The notes under the pieces: generated by a model
Database searches by the model: none
The model's input: only the letters and a program-made list of their open reading frames with translations
Told to the model about the DNA's origin: nothing
Source of the DNA: Kribbella jejuensis
GTDB lineage: Bacteria; Actinomycetota; Actinomycetes; Propionibacteriales; Kribbellaceae
Reading direction: 5' to 3'
Assembly: GCF_006715085.1 (NCBI RefSeq)
Contig: NZ_VFMM01000003.1
Span: forward strand, 558,001 to 622,000
DNA length: 64,000 nt
Shown here: in pieces, positions 45,733-54,404 of the stretch
Numbering within the stretch: position 1 is the first letter of the stretch
Layout: each line of letters opens with the position of its first letter
Translations under genes and position numbers: made by a program

Positions 45733-45765
45733 CGAAAGGGGTCCCGATAGCGGGACCCCCTTTCG
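45733..45765. terminator. Bidirectional transcription terminator hairpin
   Basis: CGAAAGGGGTCCCG, loop ATAG, CGGGACCCCCTTTCG: a 14-bp stem with one bulged C between the convergent genes ending at 45725 and 45766. It is GC-rich with a short T/A side and serves both strands. Confidence 0.85.
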
Positions 45766-46191
45766 TCAGCTGTAGTAGCCCTCCACAGGTACTCGGGCCT
45801 CGTCGTAGAGCGCAGGGCCTTCCATTGGAACTGCAGGGAAGTCGCCTGTGGACTTCAAGCCGTTCAGCTGTTCGCCGGACAGTGCGTAGACGACCCTGCC
45901 CAGGCCTGAGCGTGCCAGGGCTCCTGTGCACATGGGGCAGGGCTGGCAACTGGTGTACATGGTGGTGCCGGCTGCTTGCTCCGGGGTGAGGTGCTGGGCT
46001 GCCCAGACCGCGAGCTTCAGTTCTGGGTGGTAGCTGATGTTGCCTTCGCTGAGGGTGGTGTTGTGGTCCTCGGCCAGTACGTCGCCGTCGGGGCCGACCA
46101 GCAGCGAGCCGAACGGTGCGTCGCCGGCCTCGCGGGATGCCGCGGCCAGCGCGATCGCTCGGCGCAGGAACTGTTCTGCTTCAGGTGTCAC
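45766..46191 (-). CDS. Nucleoside/cytosine-type deaminase
   Basis: 141 residues of the CDA fold. Zinc site: His55-Pro-Glu57 in SYHPELKLAVWAA and the PCPMC motif (Cys85, Cys88). The shape resembles guanine or tRNA-adenosine deaminases, but the usual HAE is HPE and the substrate is unclear. Its 5' end overlaps the LLM gene by 11 nt, so the two form an operon. A terminator follows immediately. Confidence 0.85.
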   Translation of the reverse strand: MTPEAEQFLRRAIALAAASREAGDAPFGSLLVGPDGDVLAEDHNTTLSEGNISYHPELKLAVWAAQHLTPEQAAGTTMYTSCQPCPMCTGALARSGLGRVVYALSGEQLNGLKSTGDFPAVPMEGPALYDEARVPVEGYYS

Positions 46192-47002
46192 GTCGTCTCC
46201 AGTTGTCGATGATCGTCGCCAGTTGCTGCCAGGCTGCTTCAGGGCGTTCGGTCTCGGCCGGGTCGCCGACGAACGGGTCGAGTACGACGGTCGAGGCGCC
46301 GAGCTCCCGCAGCACGGCGAGGTCGTCCAGCACCTGCTCGACCGAGCCCTCGCCGGCGATCCGTTCGTCGTCGGCCAACGGTTCGTCGGTCAGCCGAAGC
46401 AAGATGCGCGGAGCAAACCCAGGCGTAGGCGATGTCTGGTCCGCGGTTTTCGCGAGCGCGTACAGGCGCGCGAGGCCGGTGCGTAGTTGCGGGAGGGTTT
46501 GGCGGAGAGGGTGCCAGGCGGTTCCGAAGCGAACGGCCCGGCGGAGGGCCGCGGGGCTGTTGCCGCCTATCCAGAGCGGGATGTCCTTGGGTAAAGCTGC
46601 CAGCACTTCGTCGGTGGCCCGGCCGCGGGCCGCGAAGTCGGCGCCCAGCGCGGCGAACTCCTGTTGGGCCCAGCCGGCGCCGACGCCGAGGATCAGCCGG
46701 CCGTCGCTCAGCGCGTTCAGGTTGGTCGCCATCCTTGCCGTCAGCAACGGATGGCGGTACGGCGCGATCAGCACCGTCGTACCGAGCCGGACCCGGTCGG
46801 TGATCCCGGCAAGCCAGCTCAGCGTGGTGAACGGCTCGAAGAACGGCTCCGGGTACTGCTCCTCCACGTCCGGTGTGATCACCACATGGTCCGACACCAT
46901 CAGCAGGTCGTACCCGAGCCCTTCGACGACTCGCGCCCAGTCCCGCAGCCGCGCCGGGTTCGTCTCCGGTCCGAAGTTCGGTACGTTCACGCCAAGTTCC
47001 AC
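46181..47002 (-). CDS. LLM-class F420-dependent oxidoreductase
   Basis: 273 residues: LGVNVPNFGPETNPARLRDWARVVEGLGYDLLMVSDHVV, VRLGTTVLIAPYRHPLLTARMATNLNALSDGRLILGVGAGWAQQEF. These are typical F420-LLM signatures, and the protein is related in family only to that at 20273. It is the first gene of a two-gene operon with the deaminase, perhaps acting on a related heterocycle. Confidence 0.87.
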   Translation of the reverse strand: MELGVNVPNFGPETNPARLRDWARVVEGLGYDLLMVSDHVVITPDVEEQYPEPFFEPFTTLSWLAGITDRVRLGTTVLIAPYRHPLLTARMATNLNALSDGRLILGVGAGWAQQEFAALGADFAARGRATDEVLAALPKDIPLWIGGNSPAALRRAVRFGTAWHPLRQTLPQLRTGLARLYALAKTADQTSPTPGFAPRILLRLTDEPLADDERIAGEGSVEQVLDDLAVLRELGASTVVLDPFVGDPAETERPEAAWQQLATIIDNWRRRDT

Positions 47003-47095
47003 GCCCTCAGGCTATCCAGGCGACAGCCCGTCCTTGAAGAGAATCCTCACGGCACAACAGCCGACGGGCCGTGGAATCACCGGTAGATTGCCCGT

Positions 47096-47554
47096 ATGAC
47101 CGAGACTCTCGATCCGACCGACTGGGCGATCATCAACGAGCTGCAGGAGGACGCGCGGCTCTCGCTGACCCAGCTCGGCCGGCGCGTGAACCTGAGCGCC
47201 TCGGCGACCACCGAGCGGGTACGGCGGCTCGAGGCGATCGGCGTCATCACCGGGTACCGCGCCGAGGTCGACCTGACGAAGGTCGGCTACCCGGTGCTGG
47301 CCGTCGTACGGCTGAAGTACCCGGGCAACAAGCACGAGCCGCTGCACCGGCTACTGGCCGAACGCCGCGAGATCCTCGAGTGCCTGCGCACCACCGGGGA
47401 CGACTGCTACACGCTCAAGGTGGCGGCGGGCTCGATGCCGCACCTGGAGGAGCTGGTCAACGAGCTGACCGAGTTCGGTAGTACGACGACCAACCTGGTG
47501 TATTCGCAGACGCAGCGGTACCGCGGTCCGCAAAAACCGGTGACCCTTCGATGA
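47096..47554 (+). CDS. Lrp/AsnC-family regulator
   Basis: 152 residues: HTH at about 5-60 (DWAIINELQEDARLSLTQLGRRVNLSASATTERVRRLEAIGVI), then the RAM ligand domain (VLAVVRLKYPG, TGDDCYTLKVAAGSMPHLEELVNEL). The -10 TAGATT (47084-47089) ends 6 nt before ATG 47096, so the mRNA is leaderless. The stop overlaps the next gene (ATGA). Confidence 0.9.
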   Translation: MTETLDPTDWAIINELQEDARLSLTQLGRRVNLSASATTERVRRLEAIGVITGYRAEVDLTKVGYPVLAVVRLKYPGNKHEPLHRLLAERREILECLRTTGDDCYTLKVAAGSMPHLEELVNELTEFGSTTTNLVYSQTQRYRGPQKPVTLR

Positions 47555-48242
47555 CCCCAGTGCTGAAGGTGCTGGGGATAGAGGTCTCCCCCGCGTTGCT
47601 GGACCGGTGGGTCGACTGGCTCGCCCCTGATGAGCAGCCGTTCTTCGTCACGGCGAAGCAGGCTCGTGCCTGGAAGTTGACGGATGATGAGCGCGAGCCC
47701 AGTCGCGAGGACCGCGATACCTACTGGATCTACGCGATTGACCGGAAGGCAGCCCGGACGGTTTGGCTGACCGAGGACGCATTCCTCGACCTGCCTCGCA
47801 GCACCCGCGCGGGGTTGGTGCGGCAACAGGTCGCCTGCGGTCGCGGGGCGGCTCCCACGACGCGGAGGTGGTCGGGTGTCCTCGGGTCGCGCGTGAGGGA
47901 GCAGGCGGACGGGCATCGGTTCGTTTGGTGGAAGTCCTTGCTGACTGATCCGGAGGCAGTACTTCCGCTGATCGTCAGCCAGGGGCTAGGAGCGAGTAGA
48001 CACACGGAAGTTCGCAGCTGGCCGCGGCAGTTTCCGAGAGCCCGTGAGTTGGCCGGAACGTTCGCGCCGGGCAGTGGGCCCAACTGTTTTGGGACCGTGA
48101 TGGCGGCGTGTGGGGTGGGTGGATGTTGCACAAGCCGTCGCAGTCCTGGATGTCGCCGCGGAAGGTTCGGAGTGTTGGGGACGTCAAGCGCGCCACGCGG
48201 ACCATCGGTTGGCGGTTGGGACGCCATAGAGTTGTCGTGTGA
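47551..48242 (+). pseudogene. Uncharacterised protein, single-base frameshift near 48113
   Basis: ATG 47551 overlaps the Lrp stop. The frame reads LKVLGIEVSPALLDRWVDWL through SGPNCFGTVMAACGV. Near 48113 one base appears to be missing: the next frame continues GWMLHKPSQSWMSPRKVRSV to a stop at 48240-48242. That stop overlaps the following gene's GTG (GTGA), which supports this frame as the true end. About 229 residues in all. The conserved-looking NCFGTVMAA hints at a cysteine-enzyme-like motif, but I recognise no family. Confidence 0.55.
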
Positions 48243-49018
48243 GGCTTCTCGTCACCGGAGCCGCGGGACTTCTGGGGCGGGAGCTCCTGCGGACCGCGGA
48301 CCACGACGTCGTACCGGCGTACCACTCGCAAGCTGTGCCGGGCGGAGTACAGCTCGACATCCGGAGGCGGGACGACGTCCGAGCGGTCATGCGCGACGTG
48401 CGGCCGGACGCCATCATCCACACTGCCTACCGGCAGGACGATTGGATGACGACCGCCGACGGTGCGGTCAACGTCGCGCTCGCCGCCGAGGGAGCGCGGC
48501 TCGTGTTCGTGTCGAGCGACGCGGTCTTCGGGCACCGCGCCGCTGCCTACACCGAGGACGAGCCGCCGTGCCCGACCACGCCGTACGGCGCCGCGAAGGC
48601 AGCGGCCGAGACGACCATCCGCACGATCCGGCCCGACGCACTCGTCGCCCGTACGTCGCTCATCGTGGGATCGAACGGCGATTCGGGCGAGGAACAGCGG
48701 GTACGACGTCTCGCAGCCGGCGAGCCCGGTACGTTCTTCACCGAGAACATCCGCTGCCCGATCCACGTCAGCGATCTCGCGGCCGCACTGCTCGAACTGC
48801 TCGTCACCGACGCCGATGGCATCGCCCACCTGTCCGGACCGCAGGCGCTCAGCCGGCACGAACTCGGGTGCCTGATCGCGACCCGAGACGGTCTCGATCC
48901 GAACGTGTTGCCGTCCACACAGGGAACAGCGTCGGTCATCCAGCTCGACAGCAGCCGTACCCAGCGACTGCTGAAGACCCGCCTCAGACCGGCAGCCGAG
49001 TTCTTGCTCAGTCGTTGA
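48239..49018 (+). CDS. RmlD-like (dTDP-4-dehydrorhamnose-reductase type) extended SDR
   Basis: 259 residues: MRLLVTGAAGLLGRELLR, LDIRRRDDVRAVMRDVRPDAIIHTAYRQ, VFVSSDAVFGHRAAAYTED, and YGAAKAAAE with Tyr/Lys of the catalytic pair. Similar to RmlD-family sugar-nucleotide reductases, but without other rhamnose genes nearby the substrate is open. GTG 48239 is coupled to the preceding frame. Confidence 0.82.
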   Translation: MRLLVTGAAGLLGRELLRTADHDVVPAYHSQAVPGGVQLDIRRRDDVRAVMRDVRPDAIIHTAYRQDDWMTTADGAVNVALAAEGARLVFVSSDAVFGHRAAAYTEDEPPCPTTPYGAAKAAAETTIRTIRPDALVARTSLIVGSNGDSGEEQRVRRLAAGEPGTFFTENIRCPIHVSDLAAALLELLVTDADGIAHLSGPQALSRHELGCLIATRDGLDPNVLPSTQGTASVIQLDSSRTQRLLKTRLRPAAEFLLSR

Positions 49019-49436
49019 CCGTGGTCGTCACCGGCGTACCGAGCTCGACTGTGCGGCTGACCGTGCAGAGCCGGTCGTGGGACATCTTCACCGCACGCGG
49101 CAGCGCCTCACGGGCCTTGTCACCGTCCTCGCCCTCCGCGAAGCGCACGGTGAACTCGACCGCGAGGTTCTCCATCCGGTTGCCCTCGTCGGCGTCCCGG
49201 ACCTTGTCGCCGTGGACCACGGCGCTGAACTCGGTCGGTTCCGCGCGCCGGCTGACGACGACGTCGACATCGATCGCCGAGCAGGTGCCGATGGCGGCCA
49301 GTAGCAGCTCGACCGGCGTGAAGTCGGTGTCCGCGCCGCCGGACCCGACCCGGATCGTACCGCCGCGGTCGTTCTTCACCTCGTAGCTGCTGTTCGCCAG
49401 GCGCTCGAAGCTGATCTGGCGAAGGGTGTCTGCCAT
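49008..49436 (-). CDS. OsmC/Ohr-family peroxiredoxin-like protein
   Basis: 142 residues: FTPVELLLAAIGTCSAIDVDVVVSRR with one catalytic-position Cys (about 60), and AVKMSHDRLCTVSRTVELG with the second (about 125). The two-Cys layout fits OsmC-type thiol peroxidases that reduce organic hydroperoxides. The start MADTLRQISFERL at 49436 is preferred. It is convergent with the RmlD-like gene with an 11-bp overlap. Confidence 0.85.
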   Translation of the reverse strand: MADTLRQISFERLANSSYEVKNDRGGTIRVGSGGADTDFTPVELLLAAIGTCSAIDVDVVVSRRAEPTEFSAVVHGDKVRDADEGNRMENLAVEFTVRFAEGEDGDKAREALPRAVKMSHDRLCTVSRTVELGTPVTTTVND

Positions 49437-49478
49437 CGTCGGCTCACATTCTGTTGCTTGTGGCAACTCAAAGGGTGT

Positions 49479-50129
49479 TCAGAGGTTGTCGAGGGCGTCC
49501 CGGACCGGGGTGTCCCCGGCCACGAGTTCGAGGGTCCGGCCGATCGCGGCCGGGGTGTCGCAGAGGCCGGCCAGCACCAGCGCGACGTCGTCGCGGCTGA
49601 TCCGGCCGTTGCCGGTCTTGTCGGCGAGGTACACCGTGCCGGTGCCCGGGTCGTCGGTGAGGCTGCCCGGCCGCAGTACGGTCCAGTCCAGGTCGCGGGC
49701 GCGCAGGTCCTCCTCGGCGGCCCACTTGGCTTTCAGATACACAGTGAAGGTCGAGTCGTCGGTCAGCGAGTCGGCTCGGTCCGCGCCCATCGAGCCGACC
49801 TGGATGTGCCGCCGGACGCCGGCCTGCTCGGCAGCCTCGGCGAACAGCGCGGCCGCGCCACGGTCGACGGTGTCCTTGCGCGCGTTCCCGCTGCCGGGCC
49901 CGGCGCCGGCGGAGAAGATCGCCACGTCGGCACCACGCAGTACGTCGGCCACCGCGGCGGCGTCCGCCTGTTCGAGATCGAGTACGGCGGCCTGTCCGCC
50001 CGCGGCGGCGATGTCGGCCTCGTGATCCGGGTTGCGGACCACCCCGACGACCTCGTGCCCGTCGGCGCTCAGCAGCCGGGTCAGGCGCAGCGCGATCTGT
50101 CCGTGTCCACCCGCAATCACGACTCGCAT
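49479..50129 (-). CDS. NAD(P)-binding atypical SDR (NmrA/YwnB-like)
   Basis: 216 residues: MRVVIAGGHGQIALRLTRLLSADGHEVVGVVRN (Rossmann GGHGQIA), VAIFSAGAGPGSGNARKDTVDRG, LDWTVLRPGSLTDDPGTG. This small atypical SDR group often acts as a flavin- or NADP-reductase-like redox protein; substrate unknown. It is divergent from the hydrolase at 50147 across 17 bp. Confidence 0.85.
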   Translation of the reverse strand: MRVVIAGGHGQIALRLTRLLSADGHEVVGVVRNPDHEADIAAAGGQAAVLDLEQADAAAVADVLRGADVAIFSAGAGPGSGNARKDTVDRGAAALFAEAAEQAGVRRHIQVGSMGADRADSLTDDSTFTVYLKAKWAAEEDLRARDLDWTVLRPGSLTDDPGTGTVYLADKTGNGRISRDDVALVLAGLCDTPAAIGRTLELVAGDTPVRDALDNL

Positions 50130-50146
50130 ACCTGCACACTATCTCT

Positions 50147-50920
50147 GTGCCGTACGCCGTCGCCGCCCAAGGGACCAGGATCGCCTATCAGGTTAGTGGC
50201 GAAGGGCAACCACTTGTCCTGCTCGCCGGGCAGTCCAACAACCACACCTGGTGGGATCCGGTGCGAGCGGACTTCGAAGCGGAGTACCGGACGATCACCT
50301 TGGACTGGAGAGGAACAGGAGCCAGCGACAAGCCGGATGAGGTCTACAGCACCCGCGGTTTCGCGCAGGACGTCACGGCTGTTCTGGACGCTCTCGGAGT
50401 GAACACCGCCCACATCTATGGGACCTCGATGGGTGGCCGGGTCGCGCAGTGGCTCGCCATCGACCATCCGGAGCGCGTCGACAAGCTCATGCTGGGATGC
50501 ACCTCACCCGGGGCCGCCCACGGGTATGAACGCAGTCAGGCGATCCGGAGAGCACTGGCGGACCCAGCACGCACAGAGCAGGTACTGCTCGGGCTGATGT
50601 ACACGCCGGGCTGGCTGGCCGACCACCCCGGCCCGTACTACGTGCTGGGTGACGCGAGCATGCCGCCGTACGCCAAAGGCCGGCATCTCGTCGCGAGCAA
50701 CAAGCACGACGCGTGGGACGGTCTCCCGACCATCGCCGCGCCGACCCTCGTCCTGCACGGCACCGACGACCTGTTCAGTCCGGTCGCCAACGCCCAGCTC
50801 CTCGCCGACCGGATCCCGAACGCCCGCGCCGAGCTCATCGAAGGCGCCCGGCACGCGTACTTCCACGAGTTCCGCGACGTCGCGAGTGCCGCGGTACTAG
50901 CCTTCCTGAGCGCCGCGTAG
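50147..50920 (+). CDS. Alpha/beta hydrolase
   Basis: 257 residues: GEGQPLVLLAGQSNNHTWWDPV, the nucleophile elbow YGTSMGGRVAQWLA (Ser), the acid in LHGTDDLFSPVA, and His in GARHAYFHEF. Probably an esterase or lactonase; substrate unknown. GTG 50147. Its 3' end overlaps the convergent propionyl-CoA synthetase gene by 24 nt. Confidence 0.87.
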   Translation: MPYAVAAQGTRIAYQVSGEGQPLVLLAGQSNNHTWWDPVRADFEAEYRTITLDWRGTGASDKPDEVYSTRGFAQDVTAVLDALGVNTAHIYGTSMGGRVAQWLAIDHPERVDKLMLGCTSPGAAHGYERSQAIRRALADPARTEQVLLGLMYTPGWLADHPGPYYVLGDASMPPYAKGRHLVASNKHDAWDGLPTIAAPTLVLHGTDDLFSPVANAQLLADRIPNARAELIEGARHAYFHEFRDVASAAVLAFLSAA

Positions 50921-52783
50921 CACCGGCCGGAGCGCGTCGAGTACGGCAGGATCCTCGATCGTCGACGGCACCGGTTCGTCCCGGCCGTCCGCGATCCCGC
51001 GCATCGTCCGGCGCAGGATCTTCCCCGACCGCGTCTTCGGCAGCGCCTCCACCACCGACACATCGCGGAACGCCGCGACCGGCCCGATCTCCCGCCGTAC
51101 GGCACCCACCAGCTCGTCCCGCAGTACGTCCTCGGGGACTGTCGCGCCCGCCTTGAGTACGACGAGCGCCCGCGGCAGCTGCCCCTTCAACGGGTCGTGT
51201 ACGCCGATCACCGCGCACTCGGCGACCGCCGGGTTCGCCGCGACAACGGCCTCGATCGACCCGGTCGACAGCCGGTGCCCGGCCACGTTGATCACGTCGT
51301 CGGTGCGGCCCATCACGAAGATGTAGCCGTCGTCGTCGATGTAGCCGCCGTCGCCGGTCAGGTAGTAGCCGTCGTATTCCTTGAGGTAGCTGTCGATGTA
51401 GCGCTGGTCGTCGCCCCACAGCGTCGGCAGCGCACCCGGCGGCAGTGGGAGCTTGATCGCGATCGACCCTTCCTCGTGCGGCTGGAGCTCCTTGCCGTGC
51501 GGGTCGAGGATCTGCACGTTCCAGCCTGGCATCGGCACGGTCGCCGACCCGGGTTTGGTCCGCAGCGGTTCGAGCCCGCGCGGATTCGCGGCGATCGGCC
51601 AGCCGGTCTCGGTCTGCCACCAGTGGTCGACGACCGGTACGCCGAGATGGTCGTGCGCCCAGTGGTACGTCTCCGGGTCGAGCCGCTCCCCCGCCAGGAA
51701 CAACGTCCGGAACGACTCCATCGTGTACTTCGTCAGCTCGGCGGCCTCGGGATCCACCTTCTTGATCGCGCGGATCGCGGTCGGCGCGGTGAAGAGCGCC
51801 TTCGCCCCGTGATCGGAGATCACTCGCCAGAACGCGCCGGCGTCCGGCGTACCGACGGGCTTGCCTTCGTACAGGACGGTGGTCGCGCCGACCAGGAGCG
51901 GCGCGTAGACGATGTACGAGTGGCCGACGACCCAGCCGACGTCCGACGCGGTCCACCACACGTCGCCGGGGCCGATGTCGTACACGTTCCGCATCGTCCA
52001 CGCCAGCGCGACCGCGTGGCCGCCGTTGTCGCGGACCACGCCTTTCGGGCGCCCCGTCGTACCGGAGGTGTAGAGGATGTAGAGCGGGTCGGTCGCCGCG
52101 ACCTGGACCGGATCCACCGGCTGCGCGTCGGCGACCAGCGACGACCAGTCGAGGTCGTGTTGCCCCAGCTGAGCCTCGGCCTGCGGACGCTGCAGTACGA
52201 CGGTGTGCGCGGGCTGATGCGACGAGAGCCTCAGCGCCTCGTCGATGATCGGCTTGTACTCGACGACCCGTGCCGGCTCGATCCCGCACGACGCGGCGAC
52301 GATCACCTTCGGACCGGCGTCCTCGATCCGGGCGGCGAGCTCTCGCGGAGCGAAACCGCCGAACACCACGGAATGGATCGCTCCGAGGCGGGCGCACGCG
52401 AGCATCGCGACGACCGCTTTCGGGACCATCGGCATGTAGATGATGACCCGGTCACCTTTACCGACACCGAGCGACGCGAGTGCGCCGGCGAACGTGGCAA
52501 CCTCGTCGCGCAGCTCGGCGTAGGTGAACGACGCGCCCGACCCGGTGACGGGTGAGTCGTAGATGAGCGCTGTCCGGTCGCCGGCGCCGGCTTCGACGTG
52601 GCGGTCGAGGGCGTTGTAGGACGTGTTCAGCACGCCATCGGGGAACCACCGGAAGATCGGGGCCTCGGTCGCGTCGATCACCCGGGTCGGCGAGCGCGTC
52701 CAGGAGATCGCCTCGGCCGCCTCCAGCCAGAACCCGTCCGGGTCCTCCAGGCTTCGCCGGTAGCTCTCGTCGTACGCACCCAT
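50897..52783 (-). CDS. prpE: Propionyl-CoA synthetase (acetyl-CoA synthetase family)
   Basis: 628 residues of the ANL superfamily. It carries ACAS_N (YRRSLEDPDGFWLEAAEAISW), the P-loop-like LYILYTSGTTGRPKG, WWQTETGWPI, the hinge region YLTGDGGYIDDDGYIFVMGRTDDVINVAGHRLSTG, and the acylation-regulated Lys in PKTRSGKILRRTMR. The PrpE-like sequence pattern favours propionate over acetate. It activates the acid with ATP to the acyl-CoA. ATG 52783 (MGAYDESYRRS) fits the family start. Confidence 0.88.
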   Translation of the reverse strand: MGAYDESYRRSLEDPDGFWLEAAEAISWTRSPTRVIDATEAPIFRWFPDGVLNTSYNALDRHVEAGAGDRTALIYDSPVTGSGASFTYAELRDEVATFAGALASLGVGKGDRVIIYMPMVPKAVVAMLACARLGAIHSVVFGGFAPRELAARIEDAGPKVIVAASCGIEPARVVEYKPIIDEALRLSSHQPAHTVVLQRPQAEAQLGQHDLDWSSLVADAQPVDPVQVAATDPLYILYTSGTTGRPKGVVRDNGGHAVALAWTMRNVYDIGPGDVWWTASDVGWVVGHSYIVYAPLLVGATTVLYEGKPVGTPDAGAFWRVISDHGAKALFTAPTAIRAIKKVDPEAAELTKYTMESFRTLFLAGERLDPETYHWAHDHLGVPVVDHWWQTETGWPIAANPRGLEPLRTKPGSATVPMPGWNVQILDPHGKELQPHEEGSIAIKLPLPPGALPTLWGDDQRYIDSYLKEYDGYYLTGDGGYIDDDGYIFVMGRTDDVINVAGHRLSTGSIEAVVAANPAVAECAVIGVHDPLKGQLPRALVVLKAGATVPEDVLRDELVGAVRREIGPVAAFRDVSVVEALPKTRSGKILRRTMRGIADGRDEPVPSTIEDPAVLDALRPVLRGAQEG

Positions 52784-52833
52784 CGATCGGCCTCCCGTCC
52801 GTCCGCTCCTTTCCATCGTGGCAGGGTTGGACC

Positions 52834-53754
52834 ATGACGGTAAGCCTCGACGACGTGCAGCGTGCCGCGGAACGGATCGCCGGGCGGGTACGGCGTACTC
52901 CGGTGATCCAGGTCGCGCCTGGCCTCACGTTCAAGCTCGAACTGCTCCAGCACACCGGCTCGTTCAAGCCGCGCGGAGCGTTCAACCGGTTGCTCAGCGC
53001 GAAGGAGAGCGGCGAGCTGACCGGCCAGGGGATCGTCGCGGCGTCCGGGGGGAACCACGGGCTCGCGGCGGCGTACGCGGCCCGCGAACTCGGCGTACCG
53101 GCCCGGATCTTCGTGCCCGTCACCACCCCGGCGGCCAAGCTCGACAAGTTGCGGACGCTCGACGCGGACGTGGTGCAGATCGGGAACGAGTACGCCGAGG
53201 CGTACCAGGCGGCGCTCGCGGCGCGGGAGGAATCCGGCGCGGTGCTGGTCCACGCGTACGACCAGCCGGAGATCGTCGCCGGCCAGGGCACGGTCGGCCT
53301 CGAACTGCTCGACCAGGCCGGCACGTTCGACACCGTGCTGGTCGCGGTCGGTGGCGGCGGCCTGATCGCCGGCATCGCCACCGCCCTCGGCGACCACGCC
53401 CAGGTCATCGGCGTCGAACCGGCCGCCGCGCCCACGATGAACCGCGCGTTGCAGGCCGGCCGGCCCACCGACGGTCCGGTCGGCGGCGTCGCAGCCGACT
53501 CACTGGGTGCCCGCCGCCTGGGCGACCTCGCGTTCGAAGCAGTCCAGAACCATCACGTACGGTCGATCCTGGTCGACGACGACTCGATCGTTGCCGCCCG
53601 CAGCGAGCTCTGGCATCAGTACCACCTGGCGACCGAGCACGGCGGTGCCACGGCGTACGCTGCGCTGGTTTCAGGTGCCTACAAACCGACAGCCGGCGAA
53701 CGCGTAGTAGTGGTGGTCTGCGGCGCGAACACCGACCCGAGCACGCTTACTTAG
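52834..53754 (+). CDS. Threonine/serine dehydratase-like PLP enzyme
   Basis: 306 residues, fold type II PLP enzyme. Lys45 in TGSFKPRGAFNRL forms the aldimine, SGGNHGLAAAYAA binds substrate, and VGGGGLIAGIATAL holds the phosphate. There is no ACT regulatory domain, so it is a catabolic-type threonine/serine dehydratase or racemase. ATG 52834. The 3' end overlaps the convergent rhomboid gene by 8 nt. Confidence 0.87.
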   Translation: MTVSLDDVQRAAERIAGRVRRTPVIQVAPGLTFKLELLQHTGSFKPRGAFNRLLSAKESGELTGQGIVAASGGNHGLAAAYAARELGVPARIFVPVTTPAAKLDKLRTLDADVVQIGNEYAEAYQAALAAREESGAVLVHAYDQPEIVAGQGTVGLELLDQAGTFDTVLVAVGGGGLIAGIATALGDHAQVIGVEPAAAPTMNRALQAGRPTDGPVGGVAADSLGARRLGDLAFEAVQNHHVRSILVDDDSIVAARSELWHQYHLATEHGGATAYAALVSGAYKPTAGERVVVVVCGANTDPSTLT

Positions 53755-54355
53755 CCCGCGCCTGCTTGTCGTCGGCGAGCACCCACGCCGCCAGCACGCC
53801 GGCGATACCTCCGCAGAGGTGGCCCTGCCAGGAGATCCCGTCCTGTGGCAGCAGACTGGTCAGTAGCGCGCTGCCCCACACCATGATCACCACGATCCCG
53901 ATCAGCACCTGACCGATCCGCCGGTTGAACAGTCCCCGCACGATCAGGTACGCCGCGTACCCGAAGACCACGCCACTGGCACCGATCGTGATCATGTTCG
54001 GCGGCGAGATCAGCCAGGTCCCGAAGCCACCGATCACCGCGACGATCGCAGTCACCTGGAACAGCCGGGCCGCGCCGTTGATCGCGATCAGCAGACCGAG
54101 CGTGACCAGTGGCAGCGTGTTCGAGATCAGGTGGCCGAACCCCAGGTGCAGGAACGGCGCGGTCAGGATCCCGACCAGGCCACGCGGCTCGCGCGAGATG
54201 ATCCCGTACTGGTTGAGCGACCCGTTCATCGCCGTGTCGATGACCTCGACCAGCCACATCAGCCCGACCAGCACACCGAGCAGCTTCAGCCCACCACCGA
54301 TCTTGGCGGTGTCCACACTGCGTCCGGTCCGCCTCGCGGGAGTCTGCGAGCTCAT
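53747..54355 (-). CDS. Rhomboid-family intramembrane serine protease
   Basis: 202 residues with six or so membrane helices. The catalytic Ser is in TIGASGVVFGYAAYL and the His in SWQGHLCGGIAGVLAAWVL; FLHLGFGHLISNTLPLVTLG supplies the oxyanion-side His-Asn. It cleaves membrane-spanning substrates; the target is unknown. Start MSSQTPARR at 54355. Confidence 0.9.
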   Translation of the reverse strand: MSSQTPARRTGRSVDTAKIGGGLKLLGVLVGLMWLVEVIDTAMNGSLNQYGIISREPRGLVGILTAPFLHLGFGHLISNTLPLVTLGLLIAINGAARLFQVTAIVAVIGGFGTWLISPPNMITIGASGVVFGYAAYLIVRGLFNRRIGQVLIGIVVIMVWGSALLTSLLPQDGISWQGHLCGGIAGVLAAWVLADDKQARAK

Positions 54356-54404
54356 ACCTCCACCATGCCGCACCCCTCCAAGTCTGCGCCCTCCGACAGG
54401 CGCG

